Origin: Comamonadaceae bacterium ALPHA2B
GTDB lineage: Bacteria > Pseudomonadota > Gammaproteobacteria > Burkholderiales > Burkholderiaceae_C
Direction: 5' to 3'
NCBI GenBank assembly: GCA_005503065.1
Contig: SCOE01000040.1
Location: forward strand, 1 to 48,350
DNA: 48,350 bases
The notes under the pieces were generated by a model, which was not told the DNA's origin, searched no databases, and saw only the letters and a list, made by a program, of their open reading frames with translations. Each line of letters begins with the position of its first letter. The first letter of the stretch is position 1. Below are positions 25,461-34,239 of this stretch, in pieces. Both the position numbers and the translations under genes were made by a program.

Positions 25461-26258
25461 TCAGTCGGCCAGCCAGGCGCGCATGGCGTCCACGAGCGGC
25501 CGGGAATCGACGATGTGCGGGTAGTGCCCGCCGGTCGGCAGCTGCAGCGTCCGCGCATCGCGGTAGCGCGCCCGCACCCGCTCGCGCACGGCCGGCCCCA
25601 GCGTCGGATCGTCGGCGCAGTCGCTGACGACCAGTCCCGGCGCGCTGGCCGGCGGCAGGGCGGGGGCCTGTGCGACCTGCCGCAGGCGGCCGTGCAGCTG
25701 CGCGGCCGGCAGCGTGTGGTGCAGCAGGTGCAGCTGCGCGGCGCGCAGCGGGTCGTCGGGCCGGCCCGAGAGCGCCGCACTCCAGCGGGCGACCACCTCG
25801 TCGCTGGCCGCTGTCGCGAGCCAGGCCGCGTCGAAGAGGGGCGAGGCGGCCACGTCCGCGCCGTCGACGAAGGTGTTGCCCAGCCAGAGCGCTGCGACCC
25901 GCGACGGGTGCCGCCGCGCGAAGGCCTGCGCCCACCAGGCGCCGTACGAGGAGCCCCAGACGGCGGCGGGCCCGATGTCCAGCGACTGCAGCAGCGCCGC
26001 CAGCCCGTCGGCCAGCGCCATCGCATCGCAGCCACCGGGGTAGGTCACCGCCAGCACGCGGCGCTGCGCATCGAAGGCTTCCGCGATGTGCCATGCACTG
26101 CTCGCATCGCCGAGCGCTCCGGGCAGCAGCACCAGGGGCGGGGCCTCGCGGCGGTTGTCGGCGAAGCGCCAGACCGCGGGCGAGCCGTCGATGAAGCGGT
26201 GCCATTCGCGCCCGCGCGACCAGGCCGCCAGCGCGGGCGGTGCGGGGTGGGCGTTCAT
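25461..26258 (-). CDS. Alpha/beta-fold hydrolase
   Basis: A 265-residue protein with the alpha/beta-hydrolase plan: the oxyanion strand LVLLPGALGDASSAWH, the nucleophile elbow VWGSSYGAWWAQAF (Ser in G-S-S-Y-G) and the catalytic His in TGGHYPHIVDSRP near the C-terminus. Substrate unknown; it could open a lactone or cleave a C-C bond in a ring-cleavage product. The start ATG overlaps the stop of the cupin gene by 4 nt, so both are made together, and the Bug receptor follows. Confidence 0.83.
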   Translation of the reverse strand: MNAHPAPPALAAWSRGREWHRFIDGSPAVWRFADNRREAPPLVLLPGALGDASSAWHIAEAFDAQRRVLAVTYPGGCDAMALADGLAALLQSLDIGPAAVWGSSYGAWWAQAFARRHPSRVAALWLGNTFVDGADVAASPLFDAAWLATAASDEVVARWSAALSGRPDDPLRAAQLHLLHHTLPAAQLHGRLRQVAQAPALPPASAPGLVVSDCADDPTLGPAVRERVRARYRDARTLQLPTGGHYPHIVDSRPLVDAMRAWLAD

Positions 26259-26809
26259 GCGGCGAGGTAGCCTTCCTCGCGCAGCGTCTTCTTGGCCTCG
26301 TCGGTGAAGTCGGCCTCGGGCGCGTTGCCGCTGATGACGAACATCAGGAAGTGGGTGCGGTCGGCCTCGTCGTGCGTGATGTTCTCGAAGCGGCGGTTCA
26401 CGCCCGGCGGGAACGAGCACACGTCCCACGGGCCGACGTCGAAGTATTCGACCTGCCCGTCCACCTCCCACGAGCAGCGCCAGCGGCCCGTCAGCGGCAT
26501 GAAGGTCTCGTTGGTGTCGTGGTTGTGCATCATCGGCCCGTTGCCCGGCCTGGCCTCGCAGAAGCCGAGGTTGAAGCCTTCGCTGATCGGGATCGCCGAG
26601 TTGGCGGCCGCCTGCGCGCCCACCGGCGAGACCACCTCGGCGCCGCCCCGGCCCTTGGGCGGCTGGAAGCCGATCGCGTTGTAGAGCCTGCGCACCGCGC
26701 TCGGGTAGCGGCTGTCGGGCAGGCCGCCGTCGAAGCCCTTGAGCTCGTTGAAGAAGGCGACGCGCTTGCGCATCTCGTCGCGCGTCAGGCGGATCTGGGG
26801 AAGTGCCAT
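26255..26809 (-). CDS. Cupin domain-containing protein
   Basis: A 184-residue protein with a single cupin barrel. GPMMHNHDTNETFMPLTG carries the first metal motif (H-x-H-x3-4-E). In the second motif, FPPGVNRRFENI, the usual His is replaced, so a metal site may have only two His and one Glu or may use another residue. An N-terminal helical extension (about residues 1-70) precedes the barrel. It could be a dioxygenase or isomerase of the same pathway as the hydrolase with which it overlaps. A divergent LysR gene starts 195 bp away. Confidence 0.8.
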   Translation of the reverse strand: MALPQIRLTRDEMRKRVAFFNELKGFDGGLPDSRYPSAVRRLYNAIGFQPPKGRGGAEVVSPVGAQAAANSAIPISEGFNLGFCEARPGNGPMMHNHDTNETFMPLTGRWRCSWEVDGQVEYFDVGPWDVCSFPPGVNRRFENITHDEADRTHFLMFVISGNAPEADFTDEAKKTLREEGYLAA

Positions 26810-26911
26810 CGTGGGTGTCTCTCTCTGTCGATGTCGAAAGCCGTGGAGGGGATGTGGGTCCGGACGGGGCGCAGTGTGGCCGGCGTGTGCCGCCGCCCGC
26901 AATCGCGCGTC

Positions 26912-26939
26912 CCGATGCCCGCCATCGCATCGGCCGATG
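26912..26939. promoter_or_regulatory. Candidate LysR site: nested CCGATG palindromes
   Basis: CATCGGCCGATG at 26928-26939 is a perfect 12-bp palindrome, and a third half-site CCGATG lies at 26912-26917. They sit between the divergent cupin operon and LysR gene, 65 bp before the LysR start. Confidence 0.35.
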
Positions 26940-27004
26940 GAGGCTGCGGGTTTCCACCGAGCGGGCGGTGCGCGCCACGCGCCGCCGCGAGGCAAGATCG
27001 ACCC

Positions 27005-27916
27005 ATGAAGATGCACGACCTCGACCTGCCGCTGCTGCGGGCCTTCGACGCGCTGCTGCGCGAGCGGCACATCACGCGCGCGGCCGAGCGGCTGGAGATC
27101 AGCCAGTCGTCGATGAGCGTGGCGCTGGCCAGGCTGCGCGACCGGATGGGCGACGAGCTGCTGATGCGCAGCGGCACCGGCTGGATGCCGACCGAGCTGG
27201 CGCTGCTGCTGTGGCCGCGGGTGCAGGAGGCGATCGCCGCGCTTGAGCGCGTGCTCGAGCCCGCGCACTTCGACCCGGCCGCTGCGACGCAGACCTTCCG
27301 GCTGATCGTCATCGACTACATCGACCTGCTGATGATGCCGGCCGTGATGCGCCGTATCCGCCGCGAAGCACCGGGCGTGCGACTGCACGTGCTGCAGACC
27401 AACCCGCACCATTTCGCCGAGATGATGGCCGCCGGCGAGTTGGACCTCGCGCTGACCTACTTCCCCAACGCGCCCGAGTACCTCAAGGGCCGCCGCCTGT
27501 TCTCCGACCGCTTCCTCGGCCTGGCGGCGCGCGGGCACCCGGTGCACCGGGCCACGCTCGACGTGGCGTCCTTCTGCGCACTGCCGCACGTCACGATCGA
27601 GCTGGTGTCGGCGCAGATCTACAACGTCCAGATCGATGCCGCGCTGGAGCCGCACGGGCTGCGCCGCCAGGTGCGCATGACCAAGCCGAATTTTCTCGCG
27701 CTGCCCTTCGTGCTGGAGACCTCGGACATGGTGGCCAGCATCCCGGCGCGGCTGGCGCGCCGCATGATGCGCATGGCAGAGGTGGAGCCTTTCGACATCC
27801 CGCTCGACCTCCCGACCTTCGACGTCAAGATGCTCTGGCACCCGCGCACCGACCACTCCCCCGCACACGCCTGGCTGCGCGAGGTCATGGCGGACTGCGC
27901 ACGTGAGATCGAGTGA
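27005..27916 (+). CDS. LysR-family transcriptional regulator
   Basis: A 303-residue regulator: HTH in LPLLRAFDALLRERHITRAA and ERLEISQSSMSVALARLRDR (about residues 8-48), then a LysR effector domain that looks like the NodD/NahR-type subgroup (ELDLALTYFPNAPEYLKGRR, DMVASIPARLARRM). That subgroup often senses aromatic compounds. It is divergent from the cupin-hydrolase-Bug operon and probably controls it. CAAGAT lies six bases before the ATG and no ribosome site is visible. Confidence 0.9.
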   Translation: MKMHDLDLPLLRAFDALLRERHITRAAERLEISQSSMSVALARLRDRMGDELLMRSGTGWMPTELALLLWPRVQEAIAALERVLEPAHFDPAAATQTFRLIVIDYIDLLMMPAVMRRIRREAPGVRLHVLQTNPHHFAEMMAAGELDLALTYFPNAPEYLKGRRLFSDRFLGLAARGHPVHRATLDVASFCALPHVTIELVSAQIYNVQIDAALEPHGLRRQVRMTKPNFLALPFVLETSDMVASIPARLARRMMRMAEVEPFDIPLDLPTFDVKMLWHPRTDHSPAHAWLREVMADCAREIE

Positions 27917-27920
27917 CCGA

Positions 27921-27985
27921 TTGCTATTGAAAGCATAGCTGCCGGCGCATGGCTGGCGGGCGCTGCAGCCACTTTTCGCTTGAAA
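27921..27985 (-). repeat. Dispersed Comamonadaceae-type repeat (reverse orientation)
   Basis: Begins TTGCTATTGAAAGCATAGCT, then a G/C arm containing GGCGGGCGCTGCAGCC, then CTTTTCGCTTGAAA. This is the reverse complement arrangement of the copies at 11392 and 36712. It lies between two LysR genes. Confidence 0.7.
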
Positions 27986-28028
27986 GGCGCCCCGCACCGG
28001 GTGCGCACCTCCGCATAATCGGCGCCCG

Positions 28029-29042
28029 ATGGACCGCCTCACCCAGCTCGAAACCTTCGTCGCCGTGGCCACGCGCGGCAGCCTCACGGCGGCCGCCAAG
28101 TCCGAGGGCGTGGCGCCGGCCATCGTCGGGCGGCGGATCGATGCGCTGGAGGAGCGCCTGGGCGTCAAGCTCCTGCTGCGTACCACGCGCCGCCTCACGC
28201 TCACGCACGAGGGCAGTGCCTTCCTGGAAGACTGCCAGCGCCTGCTGACCGAACTGGCCAATGCCGAGGCCAGCGTCAGCGCCGGCGGCGTCAAGGCCAG
28301 CGGGCACCTGCGCGTGACGGCGCCTGCCGGCTTCGGGCGCCGCCATGTGGCGCCGCTGGTGCCGCGCTTCCACGAGCTGCATCCGGAAGTGACCATCTCG
28401 CTCAATCTCAGCGACCGCGTGATCGACATGGCGGGCGAGAACTTCGACTGCGCCGTGCGCGTAGGCGACCTGCCGGACTCGTCATTGGTCAGCATGCGCC
28501 TGGCCGACAACCGGCGCCGCTGCGTGGCCACGCCGGAGTTCCTGCGCCGCCACGGCGTGCCGCAGCACCCGACCGACCTGGTGCGCTTCGCGTGCCTGAC
28601 ACTGAGCAGCGATGCGTCGCAGACGCGCGGCTGGGCGTTCCGCGTGCCGCGGACCGCCCCGGGGCGGCAGGACGACGGCGCCCTGGACCGCGCGCGTGTG
28701 CCGAGCCCTGGCGACGCGGGCGCCGACCCGGTCGACGACGCGCAGGCGCACGAGGTCATCCACCTCAAGCCCAGCGGCCCGCTCGACTGCTCCGACGGCC
28801 AGGTTCTGCACGACTGGTGCCTGGCCGGCCACGGCATTGCCTGGCGCAGCACCTGGGAGGTGGAGGCCGAGATCGACGCCGGTCTGCTGGTGCCCGTGCT
28901 CGACCGCTTCGCCGCGCCGCCCAACGGCATCTATGCCGTGTTCCCGCAGCGCAAGCACCTGCCGCTACGGGTGCGCCTGTGGCTGGATTTCCTCAAGGCG
29001 CACTACGCGCGGCCGGACTACTGGGGGCGCGCGGCGGGCTGA
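28029..29042 (+). CDS. LysR-family transcriptional regulator with internal insertion
   Basis: A 337-residue regulator. The HTH is MDRLTQLETFVAVATRGSLT and AAAKSEGVAPAIVGRRIDAL (residues 1-40); the effector domain runs to the C-terminus. It is about 35 residues longer than usual. The excess is a charged, Pro/Asp/Arg-rich stretch at about residues 208-244, between GWAFRVPR and VIHLKPSG, which probably forms a surface loop in the effector domain. CATAAT ends nine bases before the ATG and no ribosome site is seen. The target is unknown; the small membrane protein gene lies downstream. Confidence 0.85.
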   Translation: MDRLTQLETFVAVATRGSLTAAAKSEGVAPAIVGRRIDALEERLGVKLLLRTTRRLTLTHEGSAFLEDCQRLLTELANAEASVSAGGVKASGHLRVTAPAGFGRRHVAPLVPRFHELHPEVTISLNLSDRVIDMAGENFDCAVRVGDLPDSSLVSMRLADNRRRCVATPEFLRRHGVPQHPTDLVRFACLTLSSDASQTRGWAFRVPRTAPGRQDDGALDRARVPSPGDAGADPVDDAQAHEVIHLKPSGPLDCSDGQVLHDWCLAGHGIAWRSTWEVEAEIDAGLLVPVLDRFAAPPNGIYAVFPQRKHLPLRVRLWLDFLKAHYARPDYWGRAAG

Positions 29043-29173
29043 GCGAAACGCCGTCCGCGCCTGCAAGCAGCCGTTTCGCGCCACGAGGCGGTACTTCGTC
29101 GCTCGGGCCGGCCGGCACGGGCGTGCGCGGCACAATCCGTCGACATGTGCCACCCACGACGAAAGCCGCCGCG

Positions 29174-29626
29174 ATGACCCTCGAAGCCATCCTCGCCTAC
29201 CTGCACCTGCTGGCCATCCTGACGATGGTCGTCTTCATCGCCAGCGAGGCGGCGCTGTGCCGCATCGAGTGGCTCAACGCGAAGGTGGTCGAGCGCCTCG
29301 CGCGGGTGGACATGGTCTACGGCATCGCCGCCATGGCCGTGCTGGCCACCGGCATCGTGCGCACCGTGTGGGGCGTGAAGGGGACGGCCTGGTACTGGAC
29401 CAATCCGCTGCTGCACGTGAAGTTCACGCTTTTCGTCATCGTCGGCGTGATCTCGATCTTCCCGACGCTCACCTACCTGCGCTGGCGCAAGCAGCTGCGC
29501 GCCACGGGCGCCCTGCCGACCGAGGCCGAGGTGAAGAAGACGCGCAAGCTCGTGATGGTGCAGGCGCATCTGATCGCGGTGATCCCGCTGTTCGCCGTCT
29601 TCCTGGCGCGCGGCTTCGGAAAGTAG
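29174..29626 (+). CDS. DUF2214 family membrane protein
   Basis: A 150-residue inner-membrane protein with four hydrophobic spans (about residues 5-25, 47-65, 80-100, 128-146). The pattern LEAILAYLHLLAILTMVVFI, ERLARVDMVYGIAAMAVL and WYWTNPLLHVKFTLFVIVG matches DUF2214, whose function is unknown. It stands alone and ends before a bidirectional terminator. Confidence 0.8.
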   Translation: MTLEAILAYLHLLAILTMVVFIASEAALCRIEWLNAKVVERLARVDMVYGIAAMAVLATGIVRTVWGVKGTAWYWTNPLLHVKFTLFVIVGVISIFPTLTYLRWRKQLRATGALPTEAEVKKTRKLVMVQAHLIAVIPLFAVFLARGFGK

Positions 29627-29680
29627 CCCGGCCCCGCCGCGAAGCGGCGCCTCAAGTACAAGCCCCGATCAACAGACAAA

Positions 29681-29707
29681 ACAAAGCCCCGCGGGGCGGG
29701 GCTTTGT
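29681..29707. terminator. Bidirectional rho-independent terminator
   Basis: ACAAAGCCCCGC (29681-29692), loop GGG, GCGGGGCTTTGT (29696-29707): a perfect 12-bp stem between convergent DUF2214 and PsiF genes. On the minus strand it continues GTTTTGTCTG, which is T-rich. Confidence 0.8.
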
Positions 29708-29731
29708 CCTTGAGGCCGCTGCGCGGGGCTG

Positions 29732-30079
29732 TCAGGCCGGCTTGTTGCTCAGGCACTCCTTCATGAAGGCCTTGCGGGCGTCGCCCTTGAGTTCCTTGGC
29801 CTTGGGGTCGGCATTGCAGGTCTTCATCTTGGTCTGCTGCTTTTCCTGCTTGCTGGCCGACAGGCATTCCTTCATGAAGGCCTTGCGCTCGTCGCCCTTG
29901 AGTTCCTTGGCCTTGGGGTCGGCGTTGCAGGTGGCCATCTTGCTCTGCTGGGCCGTGGGCGCCTTGGCGGTGGCTGCCGGAGCCGCCGCGGGAGCCGCTG
30001 CGGCTGGCGCCGTCGTCTGCGCCATGGCGTTGAAGGACAGGGCGGTGCCGAGTGCGATCAGGGAGAGGAGCTTTTTCAT
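29732..30079 (-). CDS. psiF: PsiF repeat-containing periplasmic protein
   Basis: A 115-residue exported protein: signal peptide (MKKLLSLIALGTALSFNAMA), an Ala/Pro/Thr linker, then two PsiF repeats at residues 48-74 and 85-111. Each is M-x-TCNADPKAKELKGD-x-RKAFMKECLS, and 25 of 27 residues are identical between the two. PsiF in E. coli is induced by phosphate starvation; its molecular function is unknown. I see no convincing Pho box upstream. The start has AGGAAACACACTCC before it. Confidence 0.85.
   Translation of the reverse strand: MKKLLSLIALGTALSFNAMAQTTAPAAAAPAAAPAATAKAPTAQQSKMATCNADPKAKELKGDERKAFMKECLSASKQEKQQTKMKTCNADPKAKELKGDARKAFMKECLSNKPA
29747..29938 (-). repeat. psiF: Near-identical 81-bp duplication within psiF
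   Basis: The units 29858-29938 and 29747-29827 each encode one 27-residue PsiF repeat and differ at only a handful of bases, so the second unit looks like a recent internal duplication or is kept alike by gene conversion. Confidence 0.75.
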
Positions 30080-30250
30080 GGAGTGTGTTTCCTGAGCAGG
30101 GTGGTGAGAAAAGTGACGGTTCCCTTGAAGCGCCTGCCGCTCGGCGGGCGCCGGCCCGGGGTCGGGCCTCCGCTCTAACGTAGCTCAGCCCCCGCCGGCT
30201 GACAGGCCCAGGCAGGAGGCATGCGGGTTTGCCCCCGATAAAATCCGTCG

Positions 30251-31927
30251 ATGCTTACAGTCAAACAGGAGCTCCTGGCCGACCTGGGCCAGGCGCTCGA
30301 GGCCCTCGAGCCGGGCGCCGGCAGCCGCGCCGCCTTCGAATCGCCCAAGGTCGCCGCCCATGGCGACTTCGCCTGCACCGCGGCGATGCAGCTCGCCAAG
30401 CCACTCAAGAAGAACCCCCGCCAGCTCGGCGAGGCCCTGCGCGAGGACCTGCTCGCCCGCCCGGCCTTCCAGCGCTGGGTCGATGCGATCGAGATCGCCG
30501 GGCCGGGCTTCCTGAACATCCGCCTCAAGCCCGCTGCCAAGCAGCAGGTGGTGCGCGAGGTGCTCGAGGCCGGCGCCGCTTTCGGCCGCAAGCCGGCCAC
30601 CTCGGGCGGCAAGGTGCTGGTCGAGTTCGTCTCTGCCAACCCCACCGGACCGCTGCACGTGGGCCACGGCCGGCAGGCTGCGCTGGGCGATGCCATCTGC
30701 AACCTGCTCGACGCGCAGGGCGCCCAGGTGTGGCGCGAGTTCTATTACAACGACGCCGGCGTCCAGATCCAGACCCTGGCCAACAGCACGCAGCTGCGTG
30801 CGCGCGGCTTCAAGCCCGGCGACCCCGAGTGGCCCGAGCAGGCCTACAACGGCGACTACATCGCCGACATCGCGGCCGACTTCCTGGCCAGGAAGACCGT
30901 CAAGTCCGACGACCGCGAGTACACGGCCAGCGGCGACGTGAACGACCTCGAGTCGATCCGCCAATTCGCCGTCGCCTACCTGCGCCACGAGCAGGACCTG
31001 GACCTGCAGGCCTTCCAGGTGCGCTTCGACAACTACTACCTCGAGTCCAGCCTCTACACCAGCGGCCGCGTCGAGGCCACGGTGAACAAGCTCGTCGCGG
31101 CCGGCAAGACCTACGAGCAGGACGGCGCCCTGTGGCTGAAGTCGACCGAGTACGGCGACGACAAGGACCGCGTGATGCGCAAGGGCGACGGCACGTACAC
31201 GTACTTCGTGCCCGACGTCGCCTATCACCTCGCCAAGTGGGAGCGCGGCTTCCACCGCGTGGTCAACATCCAGGGCACCGACCACCACGGCACCATCGCG
31301 CGCGTACGGGCTGGCCTGCAAGCCGTGGGCGAGGGCATCCCCGAGGGCTATCCCGACTACGTGCTGCACACCATGGTGCGCGTGATGCGCGGCGGCGAGG
31401 AGGTGAAGATCTCCAAGCGCGCCGGCAGCTACGTCACGCTGCGCGACCTGATCGAGTGGACCAGCACCGACGCGGTGCGCTTCTTCCTGCTCAGCCGCAA
31501 GCCCGACACCGAATACACCTTCGACGTCGACCTGGCGGTGCAGAAGAACAACGACAACCCCGTGTACTACGTGCAGTACGCACATGCGCGCATCTGCTCG
31601 GTGCTCGACAAGGAAGGCACCGACCCGGCCGTGCTGAAGGACGTCGACCTGTCGCCCCTGGCCACCGAGGCGGCCCAGCCCCTCATGCTGCTGCTGGCCA
31701 GGTACCCCGACATGCTGGCGGCCGCCGCGCGCGACTTCGCGCCGCACGACGTCACCTTCTACCTGCGCGAACTGGCGGCGGCCTACCACAGCTACTACGA
31801 CGCCGAGCGCATCCTGGTCGAGGACGACGCCGTGAAGAAGGCCCGCCTGGCCCTCGTCGCCGCCACCGCACAGGTGCTGCACAATGGCTTGGCCGTGCTT
31901 GGCGTGAGCGCGCCACGAAAGATGTGA
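30251..31927 (+). CDS. argS: Arginyl-tRNA synthetase
   Basis: A 558-residue class I aminoacyl-tRNA synthetase that charges tRNA-Arg. The N-terminal additional domain recognises the D-loop; the active-site HIGH motif appears as HVGHG at residues 136-140 in [16 protein letters not shown]. The KMSKS-equivalent is KISKRAG at about residue 386, and the all-helical anticodon-binding domain ends in ...[10 protein letters not shown] (DALRA domain). Length is normal. TAAAAT ends six bases before the ATG and no Shine-Dalgarno is seen. It is followed closely by the SPOR gene (13 nt) and likely co-transcribed with it. Confidence 0.97.
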   Translation: MLTVKQELLADLGQALEALEPGAGSRAAFESPKVAAHGDFACTAAMQLAKPLKKNPRQLGEALREDLLARPAFQRWVDAIEIAGPGFLNIRLKPAAKQQVVREVLEAGAAFGRKPATSGGKVLVEFVSANPTGPLHVGHGRQAALGDAICNLLDAQGAQVWREFYYNDAGVQIQTLANSTQLRARGFKPGDPEWPEQAYNGDYIADIAADFLARKTVKSDDREYTASGDVNDLESIRQFAVAYLRHEQDLDLQAFQVRFDNYYLESSLYTSGRVEATVNKLVAAGKTYEQDGALWLKSTEYGDDKDRVMRKGDGTYTYFVPDVAYHLAKWERGFHRVVNIQGTDHHGTIARVRAGLQAVGEGIPEGYPDYVLHTMVRVMRGGEEVKISKRAGSYVTLRDLIEWTSTDAVRFFLLSRKPDTEYTFDVDLAVQKNNDNPVYYVQYAHARICSVLDKEGTDPAVLKDVDLSPLATEAAQPLMLLLARYPDMLAAAARDFAPHDVTFYLRELAAAYHSYYDAERILVEDDAVKKARLALVAATAQVLHNGLAVLGVSAPRKM

Positions 31928-31940
31928 GCCTGAACTACCC

Positions 31941-32633
31941 ATGAGAAGCAGACAAAGAGGGAATTTCGTCATCGGCCTGATCGTGGGCGTCGTGCTGGGG
32001 CTCGGCGTGGCCCTCGGCGTGGCGGTCTACGTGACCAAGGTGCCGATCCCGTTCGTCACCAAGAACCAGCCGCGCGGCGCCGACCAGGACGAGGCCGAGG
32101 CCCGCAAGAACCGCGACTGGGACCCGAACTCCCCGCTGGCCGGCAAGCCGCAGGCACCGCGCATGCCCCCGCAGCCGATTGCGCCCGCTCCGGCCCCCGC
32201 GGCCCCGGCCGTCGCCGGCGCGCCGGCGAGCGCCGGCACGCTCAACGCCCCGGCCCCGGCGCCGGTCGTGGTGGCACCCAGGCCGGCCACGCCCGGCACC
32301 TCGAGCGACCCGCTGGGCGACTTCGCACGCTCGCGGGCCGGCGGCGACGCGCCGTCGACAGCTGTCGCGTCGGCCGCGCCGACCACCGGGCCCGATCCCT
32401 TCGTGTACTTCGTGCAGGCCGGCGCCTTCCGCACCAACGACGACGCCGAGGCGCAGCGCGCCAAGCTGTCGCTGATGGGCGTGGAGGCCAAGGTCACCGA
32501 GCGCGAGCAGGCCGGCCGCACGGTCTACCGCGTGCGGGCCGGCCCGTTCAACAAGAAGGACGATGCGGACCGCCTGAAGGACCGCCTGGACGGCGGCGGT
32601 TTCGATGCGGCGCTGGTCCGCGTCCAGCGTTGA
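31941..32633 (+). CDS. SPOR domain-containing protein (FtsN-like)
   Basis: A 230-residue protein with a short basic cytoplasmic start, one membrane span (about residues 10-30, NFVIGLIVGVVLGLGVALGV), a long Pro/Ala-rich periplasmic linker and a C-terminal SPOR domain (about residues 152-229: FVYFVQAGAFRTNDDAEAQR ... YRVRAGPFNKKDDADRLKDR). SPOR domains bind denuded glycan at the division septum, and this layout matches FtsN-like division proteins. The argS-SPOR-dsbA order is common in betaproteobacteria. Confidence 0.88.
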   Translation: MRSRQRGNFVIGLIVGVVLGLGVALGVAVYVTKVPIPFVTKNQPRGADQDEAEARKNRDWDPNSPLAGKPQAPRMPPQPIAPAPAPAAPAVAGAPASAGTLNAPAPAPVVVAPRPATPGTSSDPLGDFARSRAGGDAPSTAVASAAPTTGPDPFVYFVQAGAFRTNDDAEAQRAKLSLMGVEAKVTEREQAGRTVYRVRAGPFNKKDDADRLKDRLDGGGFDAALVRVQR

Positions 32634-32754
32634 GCTTCACCCTTCTTTACCCGGCGCCGGTGCTCGGTCGCCGATGTCCCGCCGTTGAGGGGGTGGCGCG
32701 GGAACTCCCCGCCGCCCCCGCGCTCTCTCAGCAGCCCTCTAGAAAGCATTTCAA

Positions 32755-33402
32755 ATGAAACGTCGTGACTTTTCGATCGCCACCGCCGCCGCGGTCTCGC
32801 TGCTGCCGCTGGCCGGCACCGTCCATGCCCAGGGCAGCTTCGCCGCCGGCAAGGATTTCATCGTGCTCGGCAAGCCGGCCCCTGTCGACGCGCCGGCCGG
32901 CAAGGTCGAGGTGGTGGAGTTCTTCTCGTACAACTGCCCGCACTGCGCGGCCTTCGAGCCGCAGCTCGAAGCCTGGGTCAAGACCCTGCCGGCCACGGTC
33001 GCCTTCCGCCGCATCCCGGTGCCCTTCGTGGGCAACGACGTCGAGGCCAAGCAGAAGCTGTTCTACACGCTCGAGGCGCTGGGCAAGGTCGACGAATTCC
33101 AGATGAAGATCTTCCAGGCCATCCACCAGGAGCGCCAGCGCCTGTTCGGCGACGAGGCCATCCTGGCCTGGGCCGAAAAGCAGCCGGGCCTGGACGCGAA
33201 GAAGTTCGCCGACACCTACAAGTCTTTCGGCGTGGCCGGAAAGGCCAAGCGCGCCACCCAGATGACCGACGCCTACAAGGTCGGCGGCGTGCCTGCGCTG
33301 GGTGTGGCCGGCCGCTGGTATGTCGATGGCGAAACGGCGGGCTCGATGGCCCGCGCGTTGCAGGTGACGGACTCGCTGATCGCCCAGGCCCGAAAGGGCT
33401 GA
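32755..33402 (+). CDS. dsbA: Thiol:disulfide interchange protein DsbA
   Basis: A 215-residue periplasmic oxidase that introduces disulfide bonds. Signal peptide MKRRDFSIATAAAVSLLPLA (cleaved near VHAQG), then a thioredoxin fold with the active site CPHC at residues 61-64 (FFSYNCPHCAAFEP), a helical insert and the cis-Pro loop GGVPALGV. Length is normal for DsbA. It lies 121 bp after the SPOR gene, with its own terminator downstream. dsbB is not in the window. Confidence 0.94.
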   Translation: MKRRDFSIATAAAVSLLPLAGTVHAQGSFAAGKDFIVLGKPAPVDAPAGKVEVVEFFSYNCPHCAAFEPQLEAWVKTLPATVAFRRIPVPFVGNDVEAKQKLFYTLEALGKVDEFQMKIFQAIHQERQRLFGDEAILAWAEKQPGLDAKKFADTYKSFGVAGKAKRATQMTDAYKVGGVPALGVAGRWYVDGETAGSMARALQVTDSLIAQARKG

Positions 33403-33440
33403 TTCCACGATGGGCGGCGCCTGCGCGCGCCGCCTTCGCC

Positions 33441-33466
33441 CGAAAGCCCGCTCCGGCGGGCTTTCG
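33441..33466 (+). terminator. Rho-independent terminator after dsbA
   Basis: CGAAAGCCCGC (33441-33451), loop TCCG, GCGGGCTTTCG (33456-33466), followed by TTCTTG. A perfect 11-bp stem placed 38 bp after the dsbA stop. Confidence 0.8.
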
Positions 33467-33525
33467 TTCTTGGGCATAGCGATGTCCGCAGGCCGGCATA
33501 CAATGCCAGCAAGTTTCGTGCCTCT

Positions 33526-34239
33526 ATGACACTCCGCGCTCCGTCTACTCCCCACTTCCTTCGCCGCCTCACCCGCACCGCCCTGTGCGTGGTCGCGCTG
33601 GCGGCCGCCGCCGGCGCCCACGCCGAGAAGGCCGACCGGACCAAGCCGATGAACATCGAGGCCGACTCGATGCGCTACGACGACCTCAAGCAGACCAGCG
33701 TCTTCACCGGCCGCGTGGTGGTCACCAAGGGCACGATCATCATCCGCGGCGCCCGCATCGACGTGCGTCAGGACCCCGACGGCTATCAGTACGGCGTGGT
33801 CACCGCGGCGCCCGGCCAGCGCGCCTACTACAAGCAGAAGCGCGATGCCGGCACCGACGAGTGGATCGAGGGCGAGTCGGAGGTCATCGAATACGACGGC
33901 CGTGCCGACAACGTGAAGTTCATCCGCCGCGCCGTGATGCGCCGGCTGATCGGCGCCACGGTCAACGACGAGACCACCGGTCCGCTGATCGTCTACGACC
34001 AGAGCAACGACACCTTCACCGTCAACGGCGCACCGCTGCCGCCCGACGCCAGCGTGTCCGCCGGCCAGCCCGGCAGCCGCGTCCGCGCCATCCTCACGCC
34101 CAAGGCCGCCGGAGCAGGCGCCGCGGCAGGCGGGCGCAGCCCGGCGCCCGCCGCCGCACCCGCGCCGTCGCCCGCCACCCCGGCCGGCAAGGGCCTGCGG
34201 CCCAGCACCACGCTGGACAACCAGGGAACGCGCCCGTGA
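33526..34239 (+). CDS. lptA: LPS transport periplasmic protein LptA
   Basis: A 237-residue periplasmic bridge protein that carries lipopolysaccharide from the inner to the outer membrane. After a signal peptide (cleaved near GAHA/E), the OstA/LptA repeat domain begins [20 protein letters not shown] and [20 protein letters not shown], with successive beta-jellyroll strands. The last 60 residues are Ala/Pro-rich and probably disordered, an extension common in this group. TACAAT 22 bases before the ATG could be the -10 box. It overlaps lptB by 4 nt (GTGA). lptC is not upstream. Confidence 0.92.
   Translation: MTLRAPSTPHFLRRLTRTALCVVALAAAAGAHAEKADRTKPMNIEADSMRYDDLKQTSVFTGRVVVTKGTIIIRGARIDVRQDPDGYQYGVVTAAPGQRAYYKQKRDAGTDEWIEGESEVIEYDGRADNVKFIRRAVMRRLIGATVNDETTGPLIVYDQSNDTFTVNGAPLPPDASVSAGQPGSRVRAILTPKAAGAGAAAGGRSPAPAAAPAPSPATPAGKGLRPSTTLDNQGTRP

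Noticed and set aside
30085-30130. Pho box before psiF
   Set aside because: CCGTCACTTTTCTCACC shares only a few positions with the CTGTCAT repeat; too weak to call.
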